NCBI RefSeq assembly: GCF_051020955.1
Contig: NC_135014.1
Span: 1,364,001 to 1,428,000, forward strand
Length of the DNA stretch: 64,000 nucleotides
Direction of reading: 5' to 3'
DNA from: Megalopta genalis
Lineage: Eukaryota > Arthropoda > Insecta > Hymenoptera > Halictidae
In this document: positions 51,509-61,990 of the stretch, one piece after another
How the letters are laid out: every line of letters starts with the position of its first letter
Position numbering within the stretch: position 1 is the first letter of the stretch
The notes under the pieces: generated by a model
Told to the model about the DNA's origin: nothing
The model's database searches: none
The model's input: the letters and a program-made list of their open reading frames with translations, nothing else
Made by a program: the position numbers and the translations under genes

Positions 51509-54500
51509 TTAAGCAGTTGTACTTACTTTTGAGGACTCGCTCCACAAAGTCAACGTCTCCTTTGTGACAAAGACTGTAATTATATTGTCTTGATCATTGG
51601 TATTCAGCATTTTAATTTCGCCCAGAGAACAAGAACCGGAACTCGGCATGAACAATTCACCCTCAGAGCGGGAAGTGTCCAAAGATACCGACTCGATCTA
51701 AAATTATGAAATGCGTTTAATATAAAGAATCTTTCATACGGACGCCATTACAAGAAAATATCTTACTGTCTGTGAGACTGTTGGAGGCATGTCTTCCAAC
51801 GTCCTAAAAATAAAATAAACAAATGCGAGAAATTATATAAGTAATAATTAAGTAGTAATAATAGTAATAATAATAATAGTAGTAGTAATAATAATAGTAA
51901 TAATAGTAAATAGTAATAATAATAATAATAGTAGTAGTAGTAATAATAATAATAATAATAATAGTAATAATAATAATATTAAGTAATAATTATATAAGTA
52001 AGCACTCGTATTTTGATGTAAAATTACATTAATATTAAGACGCGTAATTTACTCATAGCCAGCAAAATTATGATTTTCTGTTGAAGCGACCATGTCAAGT
52101 TGATCATTTCTTTGATAAACCCTCCAGTACTAATTGATAAAACAAGCCAATAGGAATACAACATAGATATTAAGAAAACGAGAAGAAAATCATGTTTGCA
52201 CCTAGAATTCTGCTGGACCAGAGTCGAATGATTCGCGGCGAGTGTGGAATGTAACAGTTGCTCGTGTATCTCGTCATACAAGTCTGAAAGAATCTTCTCT
52301 TTTTCAAATGTATGGCCGCGTGGATGTTCTTCATTGAATACCCTGCTGGAAATACTGTTCACTGGGTCATTCGTTTCCGTAATTTGATCGGTCTCATTTA
52401 TCTTGCCGGTCGACTCCGTCGTTTTTAATAGTTTCGGTTCGTTTCTCGAAGAGGATCCAAGAGATACGCAATCGCGCAAAGAATCAGAAGACGATGACCC
52501 TCTGTCATTATATTCTACTGGGATTTTTCTTTTATTCTGGTCCAACTCGGACAACTCGATCCTCTCATTTTCCACTCTAGAACTTGCTTTACTCGGAAAA
52601 TCTTCGTTAACAGAATCCTTTAGACGCGTACTCTCGGCTCCTTTATTTTTTATAATAGACAAGCTATTCGTTGTCTCCGATGCTGCACCTTCGCATGCCG
52701 GCACCGATACGTTGCTCTGCACTCTTTCATCAGTTCTGCTCCGATCGGTTTCCATTCTAGCTAAATTTCCATCATTATTACCCTTCTGTTCCACGTATTC
52801 GCAGCTTTCTACGACGCCGTCCTCCATTTTTCTGTTCGAGCTACCGTTGCTTTTCGCACTCAAAAGTTCTCTCAACGATTCGACGCTCGAATTAACGTTA
52901 CTCGGCTCGGTGACCGAGTTCTCTTGTTTCAAGCATTGCTCCGCAACTTGTTCAGAGTTCGAAGATCGACTCGCTGGCTTATCGACGAAATCGGCGTCAA
53001 TGTTTTCGCAAACGGATTCGCCGCTGGCATTTTTCTCGCTAATATTTACGCCGCTTTTCACGATCTCCTTCGCATCAGTCCGGATCCCCGAGCATTTCTC
53101 CTCAGATTCGTCGTCGGTCTTCAGGCGTGCAGTGTCCATCTCGTGCGCGTTCGACTCGACATTGTTCACCGGCGCGTTCTCCGTTATCAGTAACTCAAGA
53201 TTATGCGGCGAGCCGGTCGCGTCGCTCTGAAAATTCTCCAGCAAGTTCTTCATTAATATCGGCATCATTTTCTCCAGATCCAATGCATTTTTTACTTTAT
53301 CCTCGAAGCCAGCTTGCTTTCCTTCAAACTCTTGCAGGATCACCGCGCGTTCCTGCGGACTCGGCTCTTTCTCAAGGTCACCGAGGACTCTCGACGCTGC
53401 TTCCAATTTATCTTCGCCGAGGCTCCGCGTGTCCGTGCTCGCTGACGAGCCATTCGCGGAGCTGATCAAGCTCGAGCTTTCGTCTCCCGCTCGGAAAGCG
53501 GCCGCACTTCGCGAACGTTGCACTTGGAAGAATTTCGCGAGCGTTTTCTCGATGTGCCTTGCAATCTTGCCGCTGTCGCTCTCGGTCAACGCGGTCTCCG
53601 CATTCGATGAAATTCTCGCGTCTGTCCGTTTTCCAACTTTCGAATCGCCTCTTAACGGATCGCCTCTTAACGGATCGCCCATCGAGCTTTCGGGAGAGAC
53701 GCGTTTCTTCTCCGAATCGCAATCCGGCTTATCGAACCGAGCCGCTCGCGATTTCACGGATCTCGCGCCCTTGGCCCGAGTCATTGTCCCGCAGGATCTG
53801 CGCCCCTCGTTTATATCCTTGTGTTTCATAGCTCTTTCATCCCTAACCGATTTTCTCTTTGGCATCTCGAGATCGTTGCGAGATCGTTCGCGCAACCGCG
53901 CCGGTTTCGTCGACTCGCTGTACTGCGAGGCCGCGTCGTTTTGCAGAAATTCCCTCAGCTCTGGCCGCGTTAAATACTCGTCTATCGTTCTTATCGACTG
54001 CGACGCGTCCTCGATCATTTTGCTATAAGCCAGCAGTACGTCATCGAATTCCTCGATGGCCGGATCATACAATTCTTCTTCGACGGTCGAGCCCTCCGAG
54101 CCCTCGCCGGAAGTATCCAAGTTCAAAGATTCGGGAAGGCTGTGATCCTCTAGGCTTCGATCATTCCGGTCGCAATATTTGCGACGGAGACTCGCGAAAT
54201 TTTCTTCGACGACCTTATAGCGCTCGCGCTCGCGATTCCTCTCATCGTGGACTTTCTTTTCCTCTTTTTCCTCTTCTCGCTCGCGCGGCGACGAGAAGTC
54301 CTGGCGTATTTTAATTCCTCCCGCAGGGAGGAAGTCTTCCAATTCAGTGGGTTTGCTTCTCTCTTCATCATTTCTTGCTTCCGGTTCTATAATGTCCTCG
54401 TGGACCTCCTCGGGGACCTCCTCGAGGACTTCCTCGCTGAAACGCACTTGCTTGTGCTCGCTTTTCACACCGGCAGCACCCTTCTTCGCTGCTCCGCCGT

Positions 54501-57500
54501 CCGTTCCTTCCTCGAACGTCTCAATCTCCACCCGCGCTTCCCGATCTTCCGGTTTTCTGTCGACGACGTCCTCTGTCGTCACCGATTCAATGTCTTCCTC
54601 GTTCCCACCGCCGATCGCTGCTCCCTCGTCCCGTTTTCCCGCGTCTTCCGCATCGTTCCCGACGTTCGCCGAAGAGGCTCCAGCAGACGTTCCCGAAATC
54701 TCTGCCGACGATCCTCTCGAAACCGAACCGCGCGAGGACTCGTCGCTATCCTTGACTTCATTCGTCGCTGTCCCGTGCTTCTTCCTTCGGTTCTCGCTCG
54801 GTCGTTTGCTATTCGCGGCGTCCCTAGGCTCCTCGAATATCTTCGCGAACTTCTCCTTGCGGGCCTGACCTTTGGTCCCGCATCCGTGGGAAACTATGTA
54901 AGTCCCAACGTTCGCGTTCTCTTGGACGAACGACGGATCCGGCGATATATGAATGCTCTCCAAATTCCGGGCGGTCAGTTGCCTTTCGATGTTCACCGTC
55001 GGACATGCTTGATAGCTGAAGCTCTTCAACCGCGGGTTTCGCTCGAGGCTCGGCGCATCGACGGCTCCCTTGGCTCTCTCTGCTCCGCTCTGTGTATCCA
55101 CGCCCGAAATTCCTGGATCCTGGACCACCGACGGGCCGCAACACCTGAATTCCTTGCAGCGTTCCTCGGGCATCTTGAATTTCGGCGCGGAGAAATCGGT
55201 GATCTTCCTCGGCACGGCGCGAAGCTTTCTTTCGTACGATATTCCCTCGGTTTTCGGATTCCCGTGACTCGCGTCCGGTCGGCTGTTCGCCTCTTGAAAT
55301 TTCCAGGCCACTCGTTCACGCACGTATAACAGTTGGTCGTTCTCGTCGTCCAAGGACACCTCGGCCGAGTACCTGTGAGGAATTTAAACGTTATTCGAAT
55401 TCTTGGATTGTAGGGTGTAAAATAATATATATGTAATCGGGTATAAAATAATTATGTGCCGTAATTATGTTAGCAACCGGGAAGGAGCGATTTCTGAGGT
55501 GATTACAAGCAACTTTTTCCTTAGCGAAAATTCGATCCGCGGCTTCGTTTACGAGTTATTGACGAAAACAATCTGGCCAATGAGAGGCGAGATCTGCTGG
55601 CGCAAGGCAGTCCAGCGGTCGAGGGTCATTGGCTCGGCCGCCTAGCGACAGGCGAGCTCGTCTCTCATTGGTCACTGTTTTTCGTTAATAACTCGCAAAC
55701 GAAGCCGCGGATCGTATTTTCGCTAAGGAAAAAGTTGCTTCGAATTACCTCGGGAATCCCTCATTTCCCGGAAGTAGCATAATTTCGGGACATCCTGTAT
55801 ATGTACACTCATACACGAAAGTATTCGAACACTGACCTCCGCACAGTTTTGGTGGATTTTTCCTGTATTACGTCAACATTAGCCGGTAAACCAAAAATGC
55901 CAAAAATGCCAAAAGTGCATTCTAATTTTACAGATTTTTTCAGATGCACTAACAAGTCGAGACAACAAATTATATTTATACATGTGTTTTGTACATAACT
56001 GTCCGTACCCGTAAAGTGGGTTCCGGTCGTACAAGTTGCAAGACAAAAAGTTCAAAATATATAAACAAATCATAAAATTGTGTAAAACGGAGATATGAAA
56101 CGACATCGATCGTAAATAAATAATAATGATATATAATAGTAATAATAAAAATAAAAAGTAAAGAAAAGTTTTAAACAATAGAGATATAAAACTAATAATA
56201 AAAGTTTAAGAAAAAAATGTATTTTTATAACTTCTCAACTGAATTTTATAAAGTGTTCGAATACTTTCGAGTGCGTATAAAGTCATTCGATTACGCGGAC
56301 ACCCGAGAGATAACCCACGTTTTCACAGGCGTTTGAAAACCGTTGCAATCGGCGACCATGTTGATTGCTTTGATTTGAATCTGTGCATCTTTCACCAATC
56401 TGTCCACATTCTCAAGCGCTGCCGATGTTTCCGGGCTGAGGTCCGGGGAGACAGGAGGCATCGTGGCAGATCTTTTACTATCCAGCTGCGACAGAAATTC
56501 AGAGAATTAACAACGATGCAAGACACAAATTTTTGTATAATAATCGAATTGCAACGGACGTTTGTTAGGCGATTCTGACATGTTAAAAATATATGGAATT
56601 TATCACGTTTATTGAATATCAATATTATAGTAAATAATAAATAATAAATATCACAATATTTCTAATAAATGAATAATAAAATATGACAATATTTCTAATA
56701 AATAAATAATAAAATATCACAATATTTCTAATAAATAAATAATAAAATATCACGATATTTCTAATAAATAAATAATAAAATATCACAATATTTCTAATAA
56801 ATAAATAATAAAATATCACAATATTTCTAATAAATAAATAATAAAATATCACGATATTTCTAATAAATAAATAATAAAATATCACAATATTTCTAATAAA
56901 TAAATAATAAAATATCACAATATTTCTAATAAATAAATAATAAAATATCACGATATTTCTAATAAATAAATAATAAAATATCACAATATTTCTAATAAAT
57001 AAATAATAAAATATCACAATATTTCTAATAAATAAATAATAAAATATCACAATGTTTCTTTAATTAATTTTCGAATAATTTAAAAGTATAAAAGTAAAAT
57101 TAATTAATTTTCGAATAACTTAGAATTATAAAAATAAAATGAATTGATTTTCAAATAACCTGTAGTAAAAGGAAGATTATTGAAATATTCTCGTTCTTCC
57201 AACGCGGACATAACATTCTAGTGAGTTCTAGCGAACATCCGGGAAACGTTTGAACGCTCTGGACGGTTCGAAATATGTACTTTCGGACGACGGGTCAATG
57301 TTGAACACATGCAATTCGGATAAAAAGCTTCGGAACATTCTGCAGCAGGCGATAAAGTTTAAAGCGGGGAGGAAATGTGATTGCAGAGTGGGCCCCGTAA
57401 AAGGATTCGTAAAATGGAGGTAAAAATGTCGTCTACTTTAATTTTATTTCCGCACATTTATGCACATTTTCACGTCGCCCGCGAGATATATATATAGAAT

Positions 57501-57884
57501 AATTGTTTTTTTCTTTTTTATTCGGAAAAAGAAATTTTAACCAACGGTCGAATTCGATTCGATAACGCGACCGGAAGAAAAACAAAGTCGAAAGTTTAAA
57601 TTATCGTAATTACCCGATCATCGTTAACAGGATTCGCGGGTGTTAATGGAACGTTTCGTCCGCTCCTGCTGGTATCCGTCTTGCAAACGGAAGTTTTCGA
57701 CGTCACCAGTCTCACACGACTCCTGTCGCATTGAATTCCGTTCCGACGACGATGCGTCGGCTCGCCTGTTTTGCAGTAACAATCGCACGAGGACTGCGAA
57801 TGCATCTTCCTGTGACAAACCGCAGACGAAGGAACCGAGGGCCCCTTTTGCAAGTCCAAGCAGTCTACAATGTTCTGCTTACTC
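51509..57884 (-). CDS. Large Ser/Glu/Arg-rich protein, unrecognised; 5' end not found
   Basis: I do not recognise this protein. Five exons fit by splice sites and phase: 57884-57614, 56485-56319, 55372-52202 (3.17 kb), 51803-51767 and 51697-51509 (the last read through to a stop six codons past a possible donor at 51527). They give about 1,280 aa, and the start codon must lie upstream of 57884. The N-terminal blocks are ENVDRLVKDAQIQIKAINM and DENDQLLYVRERVAWKFQEA. The huge exon is hydrophilic, with long Glu-, Ser- and Arg-rich stretches, likely coiled or disordered. It has two more ordered-looking segments, EEFDDVLLAYSKMIEDASQS and NALDLEKMMPILMKNLLENF, and a 5-residue tandem (GDPLR). The C-terminus contains SEGELFMPSSGSCSLGEIKM. 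The exon is far more GC-rich than its flanks, which explains the long antisense frames. A cytoskeletal or centrosomal role is only a guess from composition. Confidence 0.7.
51836..51990. repeat. TAA/TAG triplet repeat in an intron
   Basis: Imperfect (AAT/AGT)n over about 150 bp inside the 398-bp intron 51804-52201 of the large gene. Simple sequence with probable length polymorphism. Confidence 0.85.
55442..55799. mobile_element. Palindromic MITE, copy 1
   Basis: The arm AAGCAACTTTTTCCTTAGCG (55507-55526) is exactly mirrored at 55721-55740, and the palindrome extends outward to an end reading GGACATCCTGTA at 55799. The inner arms contain ACGAGTTATT and TCTCATTGGTCACTG, shared with the copy at 61320-61686. 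It sits in the intron between the 56485-56319 and 55372-52202 exons. The left tip is diverged, so that boundary is approximate. Confidence 0.7.
56640..57056. repeat. 33-bp minisatellite, about 12.5 copies, with a 99-bp higher-order pattern
   Basis: Unit of 33 bp (AATATTTCTAATAAATAAAT plus 13 more), with TCAC anchors at 56717, 56750, 56783 and so on every 33 bp. The variant CACGAT appears at 56750, 56849 and 56948, exactly every third unit, the others being CACAAT. It gives a repetitive minus-strand frame (repeated IFYYLFIRNIV) that is not a gene. It lies in an intron of the large gene. Confidence 0.92.
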
Positions 57885-57965
57885 CTGTAACATGTATTGT
57901 AATTGTTTGTTACAGTATCAAAATAATGCTTCGGCAAGTCAAGGGTGAAATATTAGTATAAGATT

Positions 57966-58003
57966 ATATTATAATATATATAAATATAATATAATATATA
58001 TAA

Positions 58004-58050
<47 letters not shown>

Positions 58051-58170
58051 ATATAATATAATATTATTATTATATTATATATTATATTATAGTATAAGAT
58101 TATATTATAATATAATCTTATAATATATAACTATAAATATACTTATAATATATATAAGTATAAGATTATG
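57966..58170. repeat. (AT)n and TATAA-type microsatellite
   Basis: A pure (AT)n run of about 40 bp near 58010-58042, flanked by TAATA-type repeats and partly self-complementary. It is simple sequence upstream of the 57884 exon. Confidence 0.85.
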
Positions 58171-58210
58171 CAATGAACGAGAATGAAAAATAACAGCGAC
58201 AAAGAAAAGA

Positions 58211-58464
58211 TACAGTAAATTCTTTTAGAAAATTAGTAAGAATTATTTTAGTTATTTTAGTAATTAGTAAATTAATAGTACGAAAATGGACAATTCGAGA
58301 AGAGAAGAATAAGATTATTCGAGCTCCGCGACTAGTTTTCATAGTTTGCGATTGTCAACAATTATAAAAACGAGGTGCAAGGTGTAAATAATTGTATCTC
58401 CTCTCCCCAAATTGTCTATTTTTGTGTACAAGCTGGAAAAAAAGATTGAGGAGAATTTACTGTA
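58211..58464. mobile_element. TA-flanked inverted-repeat element, copy A (ends CAGTAAATTC)
   Basis: The left end TA CAGTAAATTC is matched by GAATTTACTG TA at 58464. The interior holds a sub-terminal ACAAGCTGGAAAAAAAGATT-type segment shared with copy B. There is no coding capacity. TA duplications suggest a Tc1/mariner-derived MITE. Confidence 0.65.
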
Positions 58465-58804
58465 CTGTGTAATTCAAAGGGCAGGATCATCGCATTTCCA
58501 TAAACAAAATGTTTTTCCATCGAATGACCTTTTATAAATCTCATCAGATAAACTTCACAAAAGTTTACGACATAATAAAATCGTGATCATAAATAATTAT
58601 GAATTTATTTTATCATGAATATATATATTTATATAATTAAAATAAATTTAATATATTTATTACGTACGAATACGTTTGATGATAGATCCGATCGAATGAT
58701 TTGAATGATATATTTCTTATGCATTTAACAATTTTATCGTGCTTTTGGAATCGTAATTACGCTAATTAAATCTATTTACGCTGTACAATTTAAAATCTTA
58801 TAAA

Positions 58805-58938
58805 TACAGTAAATTCTCCTCAATTGTCCCTCGGCTTGCGAACAAAAATGGATAATTTGGGAAGAGGAGAGATTACATTGTCCTACATTGTCAATTTTTG
58901 TTTACAAGCTGAAGGAAAATTCGGAGGAATTTACTGTA
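58805..58938. mobile_element. TA-flanked inverted-repeat element, copy B
   Basis: A 134-bp element: TA CAGTAAATTCTCCTCAAT on the left and GAATTTACTG TA on the right. It is largely palindromic, with the arms meeting in ATGGATAATTTGGGAAGAGG. It is the same family as the element at 58211-58464, but shorter. Confidence 0.65.
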
Positions 58939-59472
58939 CATAGTTGCGAGGCCAAAGCGTAAGATATGGGACCGAAAATGAAAGGGTTAGACACGCGCGA
59001 ATCGCGGTATACAAGTTCACGAATCGATGACAATAAAGCTATACGAGTTTCTTTCGTGGCGGGGTGGTTGTCCTCGGGCTTCCCACCACCCATCTTTCAC
59101 GTGCAGAAAATCAAACCGTCCCATGTATTACGTTGTCAGCCATTCCACGTTCTATCCTGGATACGCCGAGGAGTGTCTTTACTATATGTACAATACATAT
59201 GTATAGCAAATATCGATCCTTAAAGGGAGCCGCTACTTTCTTCCTGTTCCTCTATCGCGTCGAAAAATTACATAATTTCGCTGCCATCAGCATACCACCC
59301 AGCACATTCTGCTGAACCAAACGCGACGAATTTTCATTTCAACGATTAACAAATTAATAACAATAGGATAGTAGGATTCGTTGAATTCGATGAATGAATT
59401 ATTTCCTGGAATATTTCTTCCTTTTTATTCCGCCATTTTGCAATGTTCCGCCCCAATTCAACAAAAACGAAA

Positions 59473-59722
59473 TTAACCCTTTGCTGTCGAAGCTATTTTA
59501 ATTCGAAATTCAAAGCATATTTTCTGGTCCACAATATTTTCCATTTTATATGACTTAGTACGATTTATTCGTATGAAATTGAGCCTGCCAGCAAGTACAG
59601 TGCAATTTTAACCATTTTTTGAAAATATAAACGAATCTGATACCGTCGCCAATTATCTAGAAAAATAGTATAGCAATTTTTAGTGACGCCTCAGGAGTCG
59701 CCGCTCGAGTGCAAAGGGTTAA
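59473..59722. mobile_element. TTAA-flanked inverted-repeat element
   Basis: Left TTAA CCCTTTGC, right GCAAAGGG TTAA, 250 bp in all, with imperfect continuation (TGTCGA against ACTCGA). It fits a piggyBac-type MITE. The interior is AT-rich and non-coding. Confidence 0.65.
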
Positions 59723-59795
59723 GAATCGAAATTTATAAAAATATTTATATTGAGATGAGAGCTGAACCATCGCGATACCGCCATAACCAAAGATC

Positions 59796-60290
59796 CATAA
59801 CCTAAACAACGATACAACAACTGTCGTTTCCCGACGGCGAGAAAATTTACGTCGGCTAAGCTGTTTCCTTCGATTGTTCAATGCTTTCTCTTTAAATTCT
59901 ACTCGCCATAAGCAGAGTTCCATAACCTAAACAACGATGCAACAACCGTCGCTTCCCGACGGCGAGAAAATATACGTCGGCTAAGCTGTTTCGTTCGATT
60001 GTTCAACGCTTTCTCTTCAAATTCTGCTTGCCATAACCAAAGGTCCATAACCTAAACAACGATGCAACAACCGTCGTTTCCCGACGGCGAGAAAATATAC
60101 GACGGCTAAGCTGTTTCGTTCGATTGTTCAACGCTTTCTCTTTAAATTCTACTCGCCATAAGCAGAGGTCCATAACCTAAACAACAATGCAACAACCGTC
60201 GCTTCCCGACGGCGAGAAAATTTACGTCGGATAAGCCGTTTCGTTCGATTGTTCAACGCTTTCTCTTTAAATTCTACTGGACTGTCCAGG
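59796..60290. repeat. 125-bp tandem repeat, four copies
   Basis: CATAACCTAAACAAC starts units at 59796, 59921, 60046 and 60171, exactly 125 bp apart. Each unit carries GTTTCCCGACGGCGAGAAAA and TTCGATTGTTCAA. Units end alternately in ACTCGCCATAAGCAGAG (1, 3) and GCTTGCCATAACCAAAG (2), and a partial upstream unit is seen at 59780. It is a local satellite-like array; the minus-strand frame 59657-59923 is a by-product. Confidence 0.92.
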
Positions 60291-60794
60291 TATTGTACGT
60301 CGTCCAGCAGTTTCCGAATTGCTAAAAAATAGAAAGAAATTCGTTATCCCTGAAAACGAAGGAAGAGTTACCCCTCGTAAAATAATTTTCGAGAAAAGTC
60401 GTCGCCTGTAAGGACCCTCCTTTTAAGGCCCAGCATCTGGACACCGTCGCTTTTACGACGGGTACTTGAGACCTGGCCGCATACGGCACGCACATGGGAA
60501 GGTTAGAATTAAGAGAACGGGAAGGTTAGGTCCGTCGCAAATCGCATTGCCTCTTCCCAAAATCGTACATTTTCGTTTCCAAGCCGAGCATCGATTTGAC
60601 AAAATTTTGCTCTATTTCGTACATTCGTACGGTCGTTGCAGTCGATCGTTATTAAAGATGAGCCTTTATGCTAAATTACCGTGCTACACTTGTTGATTTA
60701 ATTCGACACCTCGCGATCAGCATTTTGCACGTAACAGCTTCGCTATTTTCTCTCGCCTGGTTGAAGGTTCGCAGGGTTCACGTTACGTCTAATG

Positions 60795-60900
60795 GCAGTC
60801 CAAGATGGCGGAAGGGACTCGCCGCTGTGTAAATTGCAGCGGGAAGATATCGTAGACGATGACGTCGTCGGGGTGTCTTCAACGGGCTTCCCGCTTTAAT
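60795..60900. promoter_or_regulatory. Possible promoter: AAGATGGCGG (YY1-type) and TGACGTC motifs
   Basis: AAGATGGCGGAAG near 60802 matches the YY1 core often found at transcription starts, and GATGACGTCGTC near 60860 contains a CRE-like TGACGTC. A short plus-strand frame starts at the ATG (60899) and runs to a good donor (AAG then GTACGT at 60940). No second exon is identified, so this is tentative. It could serve the large minus-strand gene or an unseen plus-strand gene. Confidence 0.3.
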
Positions 60901-61097
60901 GTCCCTCACGGGCTCCGTGATCAATAACAATACGTCAAAGGTACGTAATCCGCGGCGTCTTTTAAAGGGGATGGATCGGTGTGCCGATGTATCACACGCG
61001 TTCATAGTGAGTCATCGAGGGCTTCGATCGAAACGAAACGCACCGGCGAATCATCCCCTGACTTTGGCCAGATATCGTCGAATCGGCGAACGCTTCT

Positions 61098-61779
61098 TTA
61101 ACCTTTTAGGCACGACGCGCCACTATAGTGGCTTCCGCGGATATCATCTTTTAGAACGACACACCACTATAGTGGCTTTCGAGGATGTCATCTCTCTGGA
61201 CGACGCGCCACTATAGTGGCTTGCTCTAGTAGCTCGCTCGCTCATCGTTTGAACCAAATAATCGTCTTCATATGCATTGTCTCATACTTCTTTTGTCTTC
61301 GCATCGATTTACAACAGTCTACAGGGTGTCCCAAAAATGTCTCGCAATCCAGAAATGGCGGGTTCCTCGGATCATTTGAAGCAACTTCTTCCTTTACAAA
61401 AATTTTCTCCGAGGCAGCGTTAACGAGTTATTAACGAAAAACAGTGACCAATAAGAATCGAGTACGGCTGACGCGAGGCGGCCCAGCCAACCAGCGCGCG
61501 AAGCCCAGTTCCGCTCATTGGCTCGGTCGCCTCGCGCCAGCCGAGCTCGCCTCTCATTGGTCACTGTTTTTCGTTAATAACTCGTTAACGGTGCCTCGGA
61601 GAAAATTTTTGTAAAGGAAAAAGTTGCTTCAGGAACGAACGGTTGCTTTCTTGGCCTGAGGAACGCGCTACTTTCGACACCCTGTATATACAGTATCAGA
61701 CTCTGTATACAGTACACATCAGACTCTGCCCTCCAGAGAAATAGCCTCGCGCAGGATTTAGCCGTACCTAAAAGGTTAA
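61098..61779. mobile_element. TTAA-flanked element with sub-terminal CACTATAGTGG repeats
   Basis: Left TTAA CCTTTTAGGCACG, right CGTACCTAAAAGG TTAA, 682 bp in total. Near the left end the palindrome CCACTATAGTGG occurs three times (cores at 61121, 61164 and 61209) in about 44-bp units with ACGACGCG-like leaders. A second element (61320-61686) has inserted into it. Piggybac-like, non-autonomous. Confidence 0.7.
61320..61686. mobile_element. Palindromic MITE, copy 2, ends TACAGGGTGTC
   Basis: TACAGGGTGTC at 61320-61330 is exactly mirrored by GACACCCTGTA at 61676-61686. The whole 367 bp folds on itself, including AAGTTGCTTC, ACGAGTTATT and GACCAATAAGA against TCTCATTGGTC. The flanking dinucleotide is TA. 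It is the same family as 55442-55799 and sits inside the TTAA element. Confidence 0.8.
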
Positions 61780-61990
61780 CACTAAACCTACCACGGTCAA
61801 AATGACCGATTTCTTATTTTACGATACTACAAACTTCGAAGACTTCTTCGCGGAAAATGATTAAATAAATTATATTATCGAAACAAGTCTCATAATTAAA
61901 ACTTTACAAAATCCAAGTGAATTCTATCTTTTCACTCTTACGAGTCAATGCACGCTAATCGTCGTTATAGGTCGGTTGGTTTAGTGTTAA
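61776..61990. mobile_element. TTAA-flanked element abutting the previous one
   Basis: Left TTAA CACTAAACCTACC, right GGTTGGTTTAGTG TTAA, 215 bp. Its left TTAA is the same four bases as the right TTAA of the 61098-61779 element. It contains the small palindrome CGGTCAAAATGACCG. Non-coding. Confidence 0.65.

Noticed and set aside
54247..55329. 360-codon plus-strand frame, and other long plus-strand frames over 52.4-55.3 kb
   Set aside because: They are antisense to the 3.2-kb GC-rich exon, have odd Arg/Ser/Phe composition and no splice context; they are shadows of codon bias.
56625..57050. 141-codon minus-strand frame with repeated IFYYLFIRNIV
   Set aside because: Entirely the 33-bp minisatellite; a unit length divisible by three keeps the frame open.
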